Source of the DNA: Arthrobacter_B citreus
GTDB lineage: Bacteria; Actinomycetota; Actinomycetes; Actinomycetales; Micrococcaceae
NCBI RefSeq assembly: GCF_042429235.1
Contig: NZ_JBHMBA010000002.1
Length of the DNA stretch: 64,000 bases
Reading direction: 5' to 3' (one strand)
Position 1 is the stretch's first letter, and the number at the start of each line of letters is the position of its first letter. Below are positions 49,166 to 58,458 of the stretch, piece by piece. The translations under genes were made by a program, and so were the position numbers. The notes under the pieces were generated by a model. It worked only from the letters and a program-made list of their open reading frames with translations. It made no database searches and was not told the origin of the DNA.

Positions 49166-49795
49166 TCAGCCGCCATCAGCCGCCGCCAGCCGCAGAACGG
49201 CATCCAGTCGGCGCAGCGCCACCGACTTTCCCGGGAGCCGGACGGCGGCTTCCACGGCGCTGCGGACGTAACCCAGCGGACAGCGCAGCACCGGATCCGC
49301 CGTGATCGCCAGCAGTGCCCGGACCGAGGGCTCCGGCGGGCCGTGGCGGGCCAGGTCCATGGCCGTCCGTAGGGGAGTGGTCACCTGGATGCCGGCAATG
49401 TCCATGCCGTCCTCCGGTCCCAGCCGCACCTCGTGCAGGACGGCGGCGCTGAAGGGCGCCAGCGCGGTGGTGCGGCGGCCGTGGTCGATGAGAAGCTGCA
49501 GCTGCTGCGGGGCCGGCGCGCAGCCGTAGATCCAGGCGGCGGTGAGGCGCCCCAGCATGGCCCGCGCAGCCAAGCGCTCCGTCAAGCAGTTTGCGGCCGC
49601 CAGGGCACGGCACACCGGGTCCGGGGTGATGTCCCACCGGACATAGGTGTGCGCATAGACCCGCTGCAGGAGTCCATCCGCCGCCATGGCCTGAAGTTCA
49701 ACGCTGGAAAAGTCTCCTCCCGCGCAAAAGATGGCACCGCCGGTAGACGTGACGGCCGGCAACACACCGGGGTAGGGGAACAGGGTTGCCGCCAT
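49166..49795 (-). CDS. AbiEi-like antitoxin-family protein, no toxin partner
   Basis: 209 residues. GGDFSSVELQAMAADGLLQRVYAHTYVR is the N-terminal winged-helix-like part of AbiEi-type proteins. The C-terminal half (LLIDHGRRTTALAPF, then HEVRLGPEDGMDIAGIQVTTPLRTAMDLARHG) matches the family's DUF4095-like segment. In type IV systems AbiEi represses and counters an AbiEii nucleotidyltransferase toxin. No AbiEii gene is in this window, so it may have another role. Many actinobacterial genomes carry such solitary copies. ATG 49795 follows AAGGG. Confidence 0.6.
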   Translation of the reverse strand: MAATLFPYPGVLPAVTSTGGAIFCAGGDFSSVELQAMAADGLLQRVYAHTYVRWDITPDPVCRALAAANCLTERLAARAMLGRLTAAWIYGCAPAPQQLQLLIDHGRRTTALAPFSAAVLHEVRLGPEDGMDIAGIQVTTPLRTAMDLARHGPPEPSVRALLAITADPVLRCPLGYVRSAVEAAVRLPGKSVALRRLDAVLRLAAADGG

Positions 49796-49826
49796 GCACC
49801 AACCCTTGCCGACACCCGCAGAAAGC

Positions 49827-49874
49827 AAAAGGCCCCGGCGGCCCGTTGTGGAAAACGGGCTGCCGGGGCCTTTC
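49827..49874. terminator. Long hairpin terminator after DUF349 gene
   Basis: A roughly 20-base stem of AAAGGCCCCGGC and GCCCGTT-type arms with one mismatch (left arm from 49827, right arm to 49874) and a short loop. T-runs on both sides make it work in either direction. It separates the DUF349 gene from the AbiEi-like gene. Confidence 0.8.
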
Positions 49875-49882
49875 CTGTGGAA

Positions 49883-51331
49883 CTAGGAGAAGTCCTGCGC
49901 GGACTTCTGCAGCATTTCCAGCCACTGCTGACGGGCCTCTAGGGCTTCGCGGGCGTCCGCGATCTTCTTCGCGTTGCCGGCCTTTTCGGCTGCTGCCAGA
50001 TCGTCCTCAAGGGAAGCGATGGTGGCTTCGAGCTGGCTCAGGGCGCTGTTGGTGCGCGCCTTGGTTTCCGGATTGCTCTTCTGCCAGTGCTCGTCCTCGG
50101 CAGCCTTGACGGCTTCCTCGACCTTGCGGATCCCGGCTTCCATCCGGCCCATGTCCGCGCGGGGAACCTTGCCAGCTTCCTCCCAGCGGTCGCGGATGGA
50201 GTTCAGTGCCTTGCGGGCAGCGGTGAGGTCGCGCACCGGAAGGATGCCCTGGGCCTCCTTCAGGAGTTCCTCCTTGACCACAAGGTTGGCGGCGAACTCT
50301 TCGTCGATCACCTCGTTGGCGGCCTGGCGGGCGGCGAAGAAGGTGTCCTGGGCGGCACGGAACCGCGCCCACAGGGCATCGTCATCCTTCCGGCTCGCAC
50401 GCTTGGAGGCCTTCCACTCGTCCATCAACTGCCGGTACTCCGCAGCGGTGTTGCCCCAGTCGGTGGACGTTGCCAGCTCTTCGGCACGGACAATCAGCGC
50501 TTCCTTGGCCCGCTTGGCGGCAGTGTTCTCGCTGTCCAGCTGGGAGAAGTATGCGCGGCGGTGACGGTCAAAGACGGTGCGTGCGGAGCGGAACCGCTTC
50601 CACAGGCTGTCTTCGTTGCTGCGTCCCAGCCGCGGACCGTTCTTCTGGGCCGTCTTCCAGGCCTCGAAGAGTTCGTTCATCCGGTTGCTGCTGGTTTTCC
50701 ACTGAATGGTTGCCGGATCCTTGGCAGCGATCTCCTCGGCCTCAGCCACGATCGCTTCCCGGGCGGCAAGCTCGCGGGCTTTGACGGCCTCGGCCTCGGC
50801 GCGCTCTGCCGCCTCGGCTTCCTTGATGCTCGTCCGCAGCGTTTCGATCTGCGCGTCGAGGGCCAGCACATCGCCGACCATCTTGCGCTCGGCCACCTGC
50901 TCGCCGAGATGCTTCAGGGTCTTAAGCATGTCCGTGGTGGGAGCCTTCGCCTGAACCCGGGCCTCCAGCAGCGCAAGCTGGCTGGCGACGTCGTCGTACT
51001 TGCGCACGAAGTAGGCCAGAGCCTCGTCGCGGCTGGCATCCGGGTACTGGCCCACCGGGAACTCTTCACCGTTCACGATCAGGAAGACGTGGCCGTCCTC
51101 CTCAACCCGGGCAAAGCGGGCAGCTTCCTCGAGGGACGTGGAACGCACCGGGGGAGCCACAACAACCGGCTTGGGTGCAACCGGTGCCGAGCCGCCGGCC
51201 GCGGCAGGGGCTGCGGGCGCCGGATGCCGGGCAGCGAAGGCCGCCGGGCTGGGCGCTGCGGGGCGTGGGGTGTCGGAAGCCTCCGGGACGGGCCTGGAAA
51301 CTGTTTCGTCGGATTTCTGACTGTCTGTCAC
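49883..51331 (-). CDS. DUF349 repeat protein
   Basis: 482 residues, GTG start. An acidic/Ala-Pro N-tail (about 1-65) leads to a small beta region with HVFLIVNGEEFPVGQYPD, then a mostly coiled, charge-rich body with three DUF349-like repeats marked by W-x-x-x-F/R motifs (LFEAWKTAQKNGPRLG, LWKRFRSARTVFDRHRRAYF, LWARFRAAQDTFFAARQA). The function is not established; the E. coli relative YgcG-like names should not be applied. It is next to rel and the cyclophilin gene, as is usual in this group. Confidence 0.85.
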   Translation of the reverse strand: MTDSQKSDETVSRPVPEASDTPRPAAPSPAAFAARHPAPAAPAAAGGSAPVAPKPVVVAPPVRSTSLEEAARFARVEEDGHVFLIVNGEEFPVGQYPDASRDEALAYFVRKYDDVASQLALLEARVQAKAPTTDMLKTLKHLGEQVAERKMVGDVLALDAQIETLRTSIKEAEAAERAEAEAVKARELAAREAIVAEAEEIAAKDPATIQWKTSSNRMNELFEAWKTAQKNGPRLGRSNEDSLWKRFRSARTVFDRHRRAYFSQLDSENTAAKRAKEALIVRAEELATSTDWGNTAAEYRQLMDEWKASKRASRKDDDALWARFRAAQDTFFAARQAANEVIDEEFAANLVVKEELLKEAQGILPVRDLTAARKALNSIRDRWEEAGKVPRADMGRMEAGIRKVEEAVKAAEDEHWQKSNPETKARTNSALSQLEATIASLEDDLAAAEKAGNAKKIADAREALEARQQWLEMLQKSAQDFS

Positions 51332-51383
51332 CGCTAAAAGTCTTTCACTCGAGGTTTGGCAGTGTGCGAGCCCGCGCTGCCAT

Positions 51384-52226
51384 TTACTTCAGGGTAAACG
51401 AGTCTATCGTCACCGGGGTTTTCGGCTGGCCGTCCGAGGTTTCCGCGCCGTTTTTCACAGCTCCCTGCGCGGCGACCGATTCCAGAACTTCCAGCCCTGA
51501 GGTTAGCTTACCCATGATCGTGTAGCCGCCCGTATCCTGCGGAATAATCGAGTCTTTGTAAACGAGGAAGAACTGTGTGCCATTGCTGTCCGTTGTGGCA
51601 GCGCGGGCAACCGCAATGGACCCCGCCGGATACACCCCGTCAGCCGGAGTGTTCTCCACGGGTCCCCACTGATACGCGGGATCACCGGCTCCGTCGCCGT
51701 TGAGTGAGCCGCACTGCAGGACCCCCATGGTGTCGGCGGTGGTCAGCCGGTGGCAGGTCTTGCCGGTGAAAAAGCCGGAATCGGCCAGGGACTTAAAAAC
51801 TGCCACCGCCTGCGGGGCGGCATTGCCGTCGAGTTCGACGCCGAGGTCTCCGGCGCTGGTGGACAGCGTTCCGGAAAAGACCCGGCCGTCGGCCAGCGAT
51901 TTGTCCGGGATGGCCGCTGCGGTTTCGGTGGGTGCGGGTGTGGGATCGGCCGAGGGATCGGCAGTTGGATCCGTGCCTGGATCAGCCGTGGGGGAATCCG
52001 AGGCGGCCGCCTGCCGCTCGATCAGCCGGGTTTCCTCCGGCGTCGGGTTGGAGGAAAACCAGGCAACCTGGAGGGCCAGCGCCAGGGCGAGGACCAGGCC
52101 GGCCGCGGCGCCGGCGAAGAGGTTGTCCCGCGACCGGCGTTTGGCCTGCGCCACCACCAGGTCGCGCCGGGCCTTGATCCTGGCGATGCGCCGGCGGGTT
52201 TCGCGGTCTTGGCGGGTCGCGGCCAC
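51384..52226 (-). CDS. Cyclophilin-type peptidyl-prolyl isomerase, membrane-anchored
   Basis: 280 residues, GTG start set by AGGAG. A basic N-terminus precedes one hydrophobic helix (LFAGAAAGLVLALALALQVAWF), so the enzyme should be anchored with its domain outside. A Thr/Pro/Asp-rich spacer (about 70-105) leads to the cyclophilin fold: FSGTLSTSAGDLGVEL, CHRLTTADTMGVLQCG, NSNGTQFFLVY-like (DSNGTQFFLVYKDS). The catalytic Arg of the F-H-R motif appears as CHRLT. It helps fold exported proteins. Confidence 0.92.
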   Translation of the reverse strand: MAATRQDRETRRRIARIKARRDLVVAQAKRRSRDNLFAGAAAGLVLALALALQVAWFSSNPTPEETRLIERQAAASDSPTADPGTDPTADPSADPTPAPTETAAAIPDKSLADGRVFSGTLSTSAGDLGVELDGNAAPQAVAVFKSLADSGFFTGKTCHRLTTADTMGVLQCGSLNGDGAGDPAYQWGPVENTPADGVYPAGSIAVARAATTDSNGTQFFLVYKDSIIPQDTGGYTIMGKLTSGLEVLESVAAQGAVKNGAETSDGQPKTPVTIDSFTLK

Positions 52227-52300
52227 TGGTTCTCCTGTCGGAACGTACGGACATCGTGGGGCGTGCCGGCGGCGCCGGCACGGTGGCGGCGGTGCGTCCG

Positions 52301-52316
52301 GTTCGCCAAGGCGAAC
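52301..52316. promoter_or_regulatory. 16-bp palindrome over the putative hisS promoter
   Basis: GTTCGCCAAGGCGAAC is a perfect palindrome with a 2-base centre. A good -10 (TAAAAT) follows at 52327-52332, so the palindrome covers the -35 position of a possible hisS promoter and could be an operator. A second perfect hairpin (9-base arms, 52262-52270 and 52274-52282) lies just upstream. Confidence 0.45.
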
Positions 52317-52414
52317 GCGGAAGACCTAAAATGAGTGCCGCACTTAGTCTAGGCACGCCGGCAGGCGATTTCCCTGCAGCAGAATGCCCACATCCTTAGA
52401 AGGAGCTCGCCCGC

Positions 52415-53773
52415 ATGGCACGCAAGGCCTCACTGTCCGGTTTCCCCGAATGGCTGCCGCAGGAGCGCATCGTCGAACTCCATGTCCTGGATGTCCTCCG
52501 GCGCACCTTTGAACTTCATGGCTTCACGAACATTGAAACGCGTGCCGTGGAAACGGTGGGACAGCTGCTGCGCAAGGGCGAAATCGACAAGGAGGTCTAC
52601 GCCCTGAGCCGGCTGCAGGCCGACGAGGGGGAGGGCTCCGCCAAGGATGATCCGAACCAGCTCGCACTGCATTTTGACCTGACCGTTCCCTTTGCCCGTT
52701 ATGTCGTGGAGAACGCCGGCCACCTGGCCTTCCCGTTCCGCCGTTACCAGATCCAGAAGGTCTGGCGCGGTGAGCGTCCGCAGGAAGGCCGCGCCCGTGA
52801 GTTCACGCAGGCGGACATCGACGTCGTCGGGGACGGCGACCTGCCGTTCCGTTACGACGTCGAACTGGCGCTGGTCATTGCCGAGGCGCTCGGAGCACTG
52901 CCCATTCCGGACTTCAAGATCCGGGTCAACAACCGCAAGCTCGCCGAAGGGTTCTACCGGGGCATTGGCCTGCAGGACACCGCGGGCGTGCTGCGCAGCA
53001 TCGACAAGCTGGAAAAGATCGGTGCGGCACGGGTCTCGGAACTGCTGCAGCAGGAGCTGGGCGCCACCGCGGAACAGGCCGGGCTGGCGCTGAAACTAGC
53101 CGCCATCAGCACTGAGGACATGTCCTTCGTGGAGCAGGTCCGCGCCCTGGGCGTGACCAACGAGTTGCTGGAGGAAGGCCTGGACGAGCTCTCCCAGGTC
53201 ATCGCCGAAGCCGTCAAGCGTGCTCCGGGCCGCGTCGTGGCGGACCTGAGCATCGCCCGCGGCCTGGATTACTACACGGGGACCGTGTACGAAACGGTGC
53301 TGGTGGGCCATGAGTCGCTCGGGTCAATCTGCTCCGGCGGACGCTATGACTCCCTGGCGTCCAAGGGCAGCCGGACCTTCCCCGGCGTCGGACTCTCCAT
53401 TGGCGTGACCCGGCTGGTAATGCGCATCCTGAGCCAGAACTTCGCCGAGGCGAGCCGCAGCGTGCCCACCGCCGTCCTGGTGGCCCTGGCCAATGACGAC
53501 TCCTGGTCCGCGGCACAGGATATTGCAGCAGAACTGCGGGGCCGGGGGATTTCCGTGGAGGTTGCCGCGAAGGCTGAGAAGTTTGGCAAGCAGATCAAGT
53601 ACGCGGACCGCCGCGGCATTCCGTTTGTCTGGTTCACCGGCGAAGACGGCAGCCATGAGGTGAAGGACATCCGCTCCGGTCACCAGGTTCCGGCCGATCC
53701 GCAGACCTGGACGCCGCCGGCCGAAGACCTGCTTGCCCAGGTCACCCGGGTGGAAGCAGCTCCTGCGGAGTAA
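52415..53773 (+). CDS. hisS: Histidyl-tRNA synthetase
   Basis: 452 residues. The class II motifs are present: QLALHFDLTVPFARYV (motif 2 region), YQIQKVWRGERPQEGRAREF, and the His-specific SIARGLDYYTGTVYE with SICSGGRYDSL. It charges tRNA-His. AAGGAG precedes the ATG. The final 32 bases overlap the end of the convergent response-regulator gene, and no terminator is seen. Confidence 0.97.
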   Translation: MARKASLSGFPEWLPQERIVELHVLDVLRRTFELHGFTNIETRAVETVGQLLRKGEIDKEVYALSRLQADEGEGSAKDDPNQLALHFDLTVPFARYVVENAGHLAFPFRRYQIQKVWRGERPQEGRAREFTQADIDVVGDGDLPFRYDVELALVIAEALGALPIPDFKIRVNNRKLAEGFYRGIGLQDTAGVLRSIDKLEKIGAARVSELLQQELGATAEQAGLALKLAAISTEDMSFVEQVRALGVTNELLEEGLDELSQVIAEAVKRAPGRVVADLSIARGLDYYTGTVYETVLVGHESLGSICSGGRYDSLASKGSRTFPGVGLSIGVTRLVMRILSQNFAEASRSVPTAVLVALANDDSWSAAQDIAAELRGRGISVEVAAKAEKFGKQIKYADRRGIPFVWFTGEDGSHEVKDIRSGHQVPADPQTWTPPAEDLLAQVTRVEAAPAE

Positions 53774-54461
53774 CCGTCCCGGTGCCCCGGTATTCGCGGA
53801 AGGCGATGGCCGCCTGAACGCGTGACTGCACGCCCAGTTTCGCGAGCACCCGCGATACATGGGTTTTGACGGTGGTCTCCGCAATGCCCAGGCGGCGCGC
53901 GATCTGCTGGTTGGACAATCCCTCGCCCAGGCAGGCCAGAACAGCCTCTTCACGTGCGGTCAGCGGCTCGGACGGCAGGCTGCCGGTTCCGGGCACCTCC
54001 GGGTTCCCCGGCCGCGTGCCGTCGATGAACGCCGTGATGAGCTTTCCCGTCACCTCCGGGGACAGGACGCTGTCTCCGTCGGCCACGGAGCGGACCGCCC
54101 GCACCAGTTCCGCAGGTTCCACCGACTTCAGCAGGAATCCGGCTGCCCCGGCCCGCAGCGCCCCGAACACATAGTCGTCCAGGTCGAAGGTGGTCAGGAC
54201 GAGCACCGCGGAAAGCGACTCGGTGACAATCTGTGATGTGGCGGTGATGCCATCGGTTCCCGGCATGCGGATGTCCATGAGCGTCACGTCCGGCCGCAGC
54301 GCCCGGGCCATCGCCACGGCGGTGCCGCCGTCCGCGGCTTCGCCCACGATGTCGAAACCGCCCACTGTTTCCAGGATCATGCGCAGGCCGCTGCGGATGG
54401 CCGCATGATCATCGGCGAGCAGCACCCGCAGTGGCGCGTTGGGACGTGGTGGCAGATTCAC
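53742..54461 (-). CDS. NarL/FixJ-type response regulator
   Basis: 239 residues, GTG start. The receiver has LLADDHAAIRSGLRMIL, phospho-acceptor Asp63 in LMDIRMPGTDG, and VLTTFDLDDYVF with the conserved Thr. The C-terminal LuxR helix-turn-helix is LTAREEAVLACLGEGLSNQQ then IAETTVKTHVSRVLAKLG. It overlaps the upstream kinase gene by 4 bases, so they form a two-component pair. Its last 32 bases overlap hisS on the opposite strand. Confidence 0.95.
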   Translation of the reverse strand: MNLPPRPNAPLRVLLADDHAAIRSGLRMILETVGGFDIVGEAADGGTAVAMARALRPDVTLMDIRMPGTDGITATSQIVTESLSAVLVLTTFDLDDYVFGALRAGAAGFLLKSVEPAELVRAVRSVADGDSVLSPEVTGKLITAFIDGTRPGNPEVPGTGSLPSEPLTAREEAVLACLGEGLSNQQIARRLGIAETTVKTHVSRVLAKLGVQSRVQAAIAFREYRGTGTVTPQELLPPG

Positions 54462-55861
54462 TGGTGTCCTTCCACTGGCAGGCGCACCCGCACTTGCCAG
54501 GTATCGCCGGTGCCGGCAGGGGACCGGCCGGCGGAAAATGTTCCCGAGAGCTGGGCCGTCCGCAGCGCCATGTTCCGCAGGCCGGCGCCGTTGCCGGCCC
54601 GGGCCGCGCTTTCGGCTGCGGGGTCCGCGCCGCCGCCATCTTCATGGACGGGCATGCTGTTGCTGACGCTCAGCAGTATTTCTCCCGACGTTTGCGCCAC
54701 TTTGACCTGCACCGGTTCCCCGGGCGCGTGCCGAACGGCATTGGTCAGCGACTCCTGCACGATCCGAAAGACGCTGCTCTGCACCAGCGACGGAACCCCC
54801 GGCCCGGCGTCGACCGTCAGTACCGTGGGACTGCCCGCGAGCCGGGCCGACTCGGCCAGCGCCGGCAGCTGATCCAGTCCGCCCGCCATCGGCATCCGCA
54901 CAGCGGAACCTGCTGTGGCCGGGCCGGAAGCGGCTCCGCCGTCGGCACCGGGTTCGGCGGCGGCACCGGGTTCGCTTCCGGTGGCGGGCCCGCCGCCGCC
55001 GGATTCCAACAGGTCGATCATGGCGCGCATCTCCGCCAGCGCGTGCACGCTCTCGCTGCGCACCTGTGCCAGCACCTGCCGGTCCAGGTCCCGGTCCGCA
55101 GCTGCCAGCGCGGCGGCGGACTGGAGCGCGACGGCGGACAGGCGGGACGCGATGGCGTCGTGGAGGTCACGGGCCATCGCCGCGCGTTCAGCCGCCAGCG
55201 CCACCTGCAGGAACAGTTCGGCGACTTCCGCTGCGCGTTCCGCGTTCAGCCGCTCGGTATCCGCCCGGATCCGCTCCTGTCCGGCCAGGTCGGCCTGCCG
55301 GCGCAGGGTTCCGGCCCACCACAGCGGGATGAGGCAGGTGACGGCTGCCTGGATAAAACCGAACAGGACGAAGGCCCATTCGCGGTGCACGGCGACGGAC
55401 CCCGCCACCAGGAAGGCGGCAGTGGCCAGGCAGGCCTTTTCCAATGCACGGCTGAGCCGGGGAGAACCGAACAGGATCCCCGAATAGAAGAACTCGAAGA
55501 TCAGCAAATAGTTGATCAGCCCTCCGCCGGTCAGCACACCGGCAACAATCGCAGTACCGGTGACGGCGAGCATGAGGGGCACATTGCGGCGCCGGAACAG
55601 GGTTCCGGCACAGCCGATAAGCAGGATGGCCAGCCACAGGGGGTCCGGCGCCTGAAACAGCGGCGGAACCGGGTCGGCGGAGTTCGCTCCCGCCGCCTTG
55701 AGCACGAGCCCCGCCGCAAAATAGCCCGCGGCCGTGGCGGCGCCGGTGGGCCAGATGCCGCTGCCCCAGGAATCGACTGCCGGGCCCGCAGCTGCTCCGG
55801 CCGCCCGGCCCTTCGCCGGCCCGTCAACGGATTCGGATTCTGGCGTGGGCGGATGCGGCAT
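54458..55861 (-). CDS. Sensor histidine kinase (NarL-type, HisKA_3)
   Basis: About 467 residues. Six hydrophobic segments (for example ATAAGYFAAGLVLKAAG and CLATAAFLVAGSVAVHREW) are followed by the phospho-His motif ARDLHDAIASRLSAVALQ of HisKA_3 kinases and an ATP-binding domain with IVQESLTNAVRHAP (N box) and GNGAGLRNMALR (G box). The G/A/P-rich stretch between (PATGSEPGAAAEPGADGG) is an unusually long linker insert. MPHPPTP at 55861 is taken as the start; 55921 is also in frame. The sensed signal is unknown. Confidence 0.92.
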   Translation of the reverse strand: MPHPPTPESESVDGPAKGRAAGAAAGPAVDSWGSGIWPTGAATAAGYFAAGLVLKAAGANSADPVPPLFQAPDPLWLAILLIGCAGTLFRRRNVPLMLAVTGTAIVAGVLTGGGLINYLLIFEFFYSGILFGSPRLSRALEKACLATAAFLVAGSVAVHREWAFVLFGFIQAAVTCLIPLWWAGTLRRQADLAGQERIRADTERLNAERAAEVAELFLQVALAAERAAMARDLHDAIASRLSAVALQSAAALAAADRDLDRQVLAQVRSESVHALAEMRAMIDLLESGGGGPATGSEPGAAAEPGADGGAASGPATAGSAVRMPMAGGLDQLPALAESARLAGSPTVLTVDAGPGVPSLVQSSVFRIVQESLTNAVRHAPGEPVQVKVAQTSGEILLSVSNSMPVHEDGGGADPAAESAARAGNGAGLRNMALRTAQLSGTFSAGRSPAGTGDTWQVRVRLPVEGHQ

Positions 55862-55996
55862 GAACCCAGAGTAGCGACCGTCGCGTGCACCCGCACCGCC
55901 GCGGGCACGCCGTCCTCCCAAAGGATGACCTCTCCCTCCCCGGCCGTGTTAGGGGCCACGCAGAAGTCCGGGCGGTGATCCTCTAGGCTTAAAAGC

Positions 55997-57019
55997 ATGT
56001 CGAATTCCCCCACGCCCGCTCTGCTGCCCTGCGCCGAACTCCACCTGCATATTGAAGGAACCCTGGAACCGGAGCTCATCTTTGAGCTGGCCGCCCGCAA
56101 CGGCATCACCCTGCCGTATGCGGATCTGGCGGAGCTGCGGGCGCGGTACGAGTTCACTGACCTGCAGTCCTTCCTGGATTTGTACTACGCCAATATGGAG
56201 GTGCTGCGGACTGAAGCCGACTTTGCCGACATGACCCGTTCCTACCTGCGCCGTGCTGCCGCGGCCGGGGTCCGGCACGTGGAAATGATGGTTGACCCGC
56301 AGGCCCACATGCTCCGGGGCGTTGCCCTGGAAACATGCATCAACGGTGTGGCCGGCGTGCTGGCGGACAGCCGTGAGGAATTCGGTGTTTCCGCTGAGCT
56401 GATTGCCGCGTTCCTCCGCGACCGCCCGGTGGAGGAAGCCGAAGATGTCCTGCGGCAGCTGCTGGCGATGAAGGCGCCCATCATCGGAATCGGGCTGGAT
56501 TCGGCGGAACTGGGGAACCCGCCGGAGGGATTCATCGAGCTGTACCGCATGGCCCGGGATGCCGGCCTGAAATGCGTGGCCCACGCCGGGGAGGAAGGAC
56601 CGTCACACTACATCGAGCAGGCCCTTGACCTGCTGCTGGTGGACCGGATCGACCACGGCATCCGCTGCCTGGATGATTCCGACCTCGTGGACCGGTTGGT
56701 GCGGGACCGCATTCCCCTGACCATTTGCCCGCTGTCCAACGTGCGGCTGCGTTCGGTGGACACCCTGGCCGACCATCCGCTGCCGCAGATGCTGGCACGG
56801 GGGCTGAACGTGTCGGTGAATTCCGATGACCCCGCATACTTCGGCGGCTACGTGGACGACAACTTCCGGCTGCTGCAGGCCACTTTTGACCTGAGCCTGG
56901 ACCAGCTGCAGGAATTGGCGGTCAATTCGGTGGAAGCATCGTTCGCGGCACCGGCCCGCCGTGCCGAGCTGCTGGAGATGATCAGCTCCTGGCGGACCGC
57001 GCAGCAGGCACGTTCCTAG
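55997..57019 (+). CDS. Adenosine/adenine deaminase
   Basis: 340 residues, amidohydrolase barrel. AELHLHIEGTLEPELIFE gives the first metal ligands (His16 and His18), CVAHAGEEGPSHYIEQAL supplies the next His and catalytic Glu, DHGIRCLDD the His, and NSDDPAYFGGY the Asp. The LEPE and DDPAYFGGY forms fit the adenine deaminase (AAH1-like) branch more than adenosine deaminase; specificity needs testing. It converges on the permease gene with a 4-base overlap of stops. Confidence 0.9.
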   Translation: MSNSPTPALLPCAELHLHIEGTLEPELIFELAARNGITLPYADLAELRARYEFTDLQSFLDLYYANMEVLRTEADFADMTRSYLRRAAAAGVRHVEMMVDPQAHMLRGVALETCINGVAGVLADSREEFGVSAELIAAFLRDRPVEEAEDVLRQLLAMKAPIIGIGLDSAELGNPPEGFIELYRMARDAGLKCVAHAGEEGPSHYIEQALDLLLVDRIDHGIRCLDDSDLVDRLVRDRIPLTICPLSNVRLRSVDTLADHPLPQMLARGLNVSVNSDDPAYFGGYVDDNFRLLQATFDLSLDQLQELAVNSVEASFAAPARRAELLEMISSWRTAQQARS

Positions 57020-58293
57020 GTTTCCGTCCGGCTGCGGCGCACCGTCAGCCGCACGACGAGTCCGAACGCCAGCACTATGAGCATGAGCAGGATTGCGGCC
57101 GGCGGCAGGCTCAGCGCCGTCACCAGGGCCCCGGCCAGCCCGGCCAGGTTCACCGCCCGCGGCGTGTACCAGAGGCGCTGGTCCAGGGCATAGGCGCACA
57201 GGTTGGTGATGGCAGCGTGCACCAGCAGCGCAAAGCATGCCAGCCCCAGCAGCATCGTCATGCCCGCGGTCAGCACCAGGACGACGACGGCGGCGCCCGC
57301 CGCGGCTGTGGCAGGCCATGGCACGCGTCGGTAACCCCCCGAGGTTCCGCCGAAGATCCGGGGGAGGTCTCCGTCGCCCGCCATGGCTTCGGCCGTCCGT
57401 CCGGCACCTTCAACCAGCACCCAAGCGCCCGAGAGCGCCGCAGCCCCGGCGGCCACCGCCACCGCTCCCGTCCCGACTCCCAGCCCCACAGCAGCCACGG
57501 GTTCGCGGAGCGGTGCGGTTGACAGCGCCAGCGCCCCGGGGTCCGCGAACCAGGCCAGCAGCGACTGCCCCACCAGGAGGTACAGGCCCAGGGTCACCAG
57601 CACTGCCGCGGGAAGCACCCGGGGAATCAACCGGTCAGCTTCCCGGACCCGATACCCCATGGCCGCAAGCCGGGCATACCCGGCAAAGGCGAAGTAAGCG
57701 AAGCCCGCACCCTGGAGCAATCCCGCCGTCGGCGTCGCATCCTCAAGGACCCCGGGCTGTGGCGGCTGCCCGCCGGCCTCGTTGAAGGCCACCACCACCC
57801 CGAATCCCAGCACGCCGATCACGAAGGCCAGCACGAAACGAATGACCCAGGTGCCGCGCCGCAGGCCAAAGAGATTCAGGGCTGTGGCCGCCGCCGCCGC
57901 ACCGACCGCCGCCGCACGAGCGTCATCAGGCGCCGTGTAGAGGCCAAAAGCCAGGGCCACCACTGCCGCCGCGGGCACCAGGGCACACAGCAGCGTCCAA
58001 CCGGCGAAGAAGCCCATGTGCGGTCCCAGCAGGACCCGTGCCGCCGAACGCGTGGTTCCGCCCTCATTGCGCTGGCCGGCGTTGCGCAGACCGGTGCTGA
58101 GCAGGAACGTTGATGCCGCCGAGCAGTAGGCCACGAGCGCCGCCAGGGCCAGCGCCGCGGGGAGGGCGAAACCCGCCGCCTGCGCAACCGGCGGCAGGAC
58201 GATGAAGATGCCGCCCCCGACCATGCAGCCAACTCCCACGGTCACCGCGTCGAAACCGCCAAGCGGTTGATTCCCTGCGGAGCTCCCGGACAC
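57016..58293 (-). CDS. APC-family amino acid permease
   Basis: 425 residues with a GTG start at 58293 preceded by GGAGGG; the frame is open to 58392 but without a binding site. GGFDAVTVGVGCMVGGGIFIVLP is the first helix with the APC G-x-G-G-I-F motif; about twelve helices follow. FAYFAFAGYARLAAMGYRVREADRLIPR is the conserved loop after helix 6. It probably imports amino acids or amines with protons; substrate unknown. Its last 4 bases overlap the convergent deaminase gene. Confidence 0.9.
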   Translation of the reverse strand: MSGSSAGNQPLGGFDAVTVGVGCMVGGGIFIVLPPVAQAAGFALPAALALAALVAYCSAASTFLLSTGLRNAGQRNEGGTTRSAARVLLGPHMGFFAGWTLLCALVPAAAVVALAFGLYTAPDDARAAAVGAAAAATALNLFGLRRGTWVIRFVLAFVIGVLGFGVVVAFNEAGGQPPQPGVLEDATPTAGLLQGAGFAYFAFAGYARLAAMGYRVREADRLIPRVLPAAVLVTLGLYLLVGQSLLAWFADPGALALSTAPLREPVAAVGLGVGTGAVAVAAGAAALSGAWVLVEGAGRTAEAMAGDGDLPRIFGGTSGGYRRVPWPATAAAGAAVVVLVLTAGMTMLLGLACFALLVHAAITNLCAYALDQRLWYTPRAVNLAGLAGALVTALSLPPAAILLMLIVLAFGLVVRLTVRRSRTET

Positions 58294-58458
58294 GTGTCCC
58301 TCCAATCGGTCGGGCGGGGCGGCGCCTCGGCGGCAGGTGGCTGCGCGGCGGTGCCCTTGGCTGGGAAAGGATGCGAACACCGGTAAACTCATGAAGAGAC
58401 CTTGTATTCACAATGAGCGGGAACAGTGTTTTCCGCAAGCAATCTTGAAAGGACTGCT

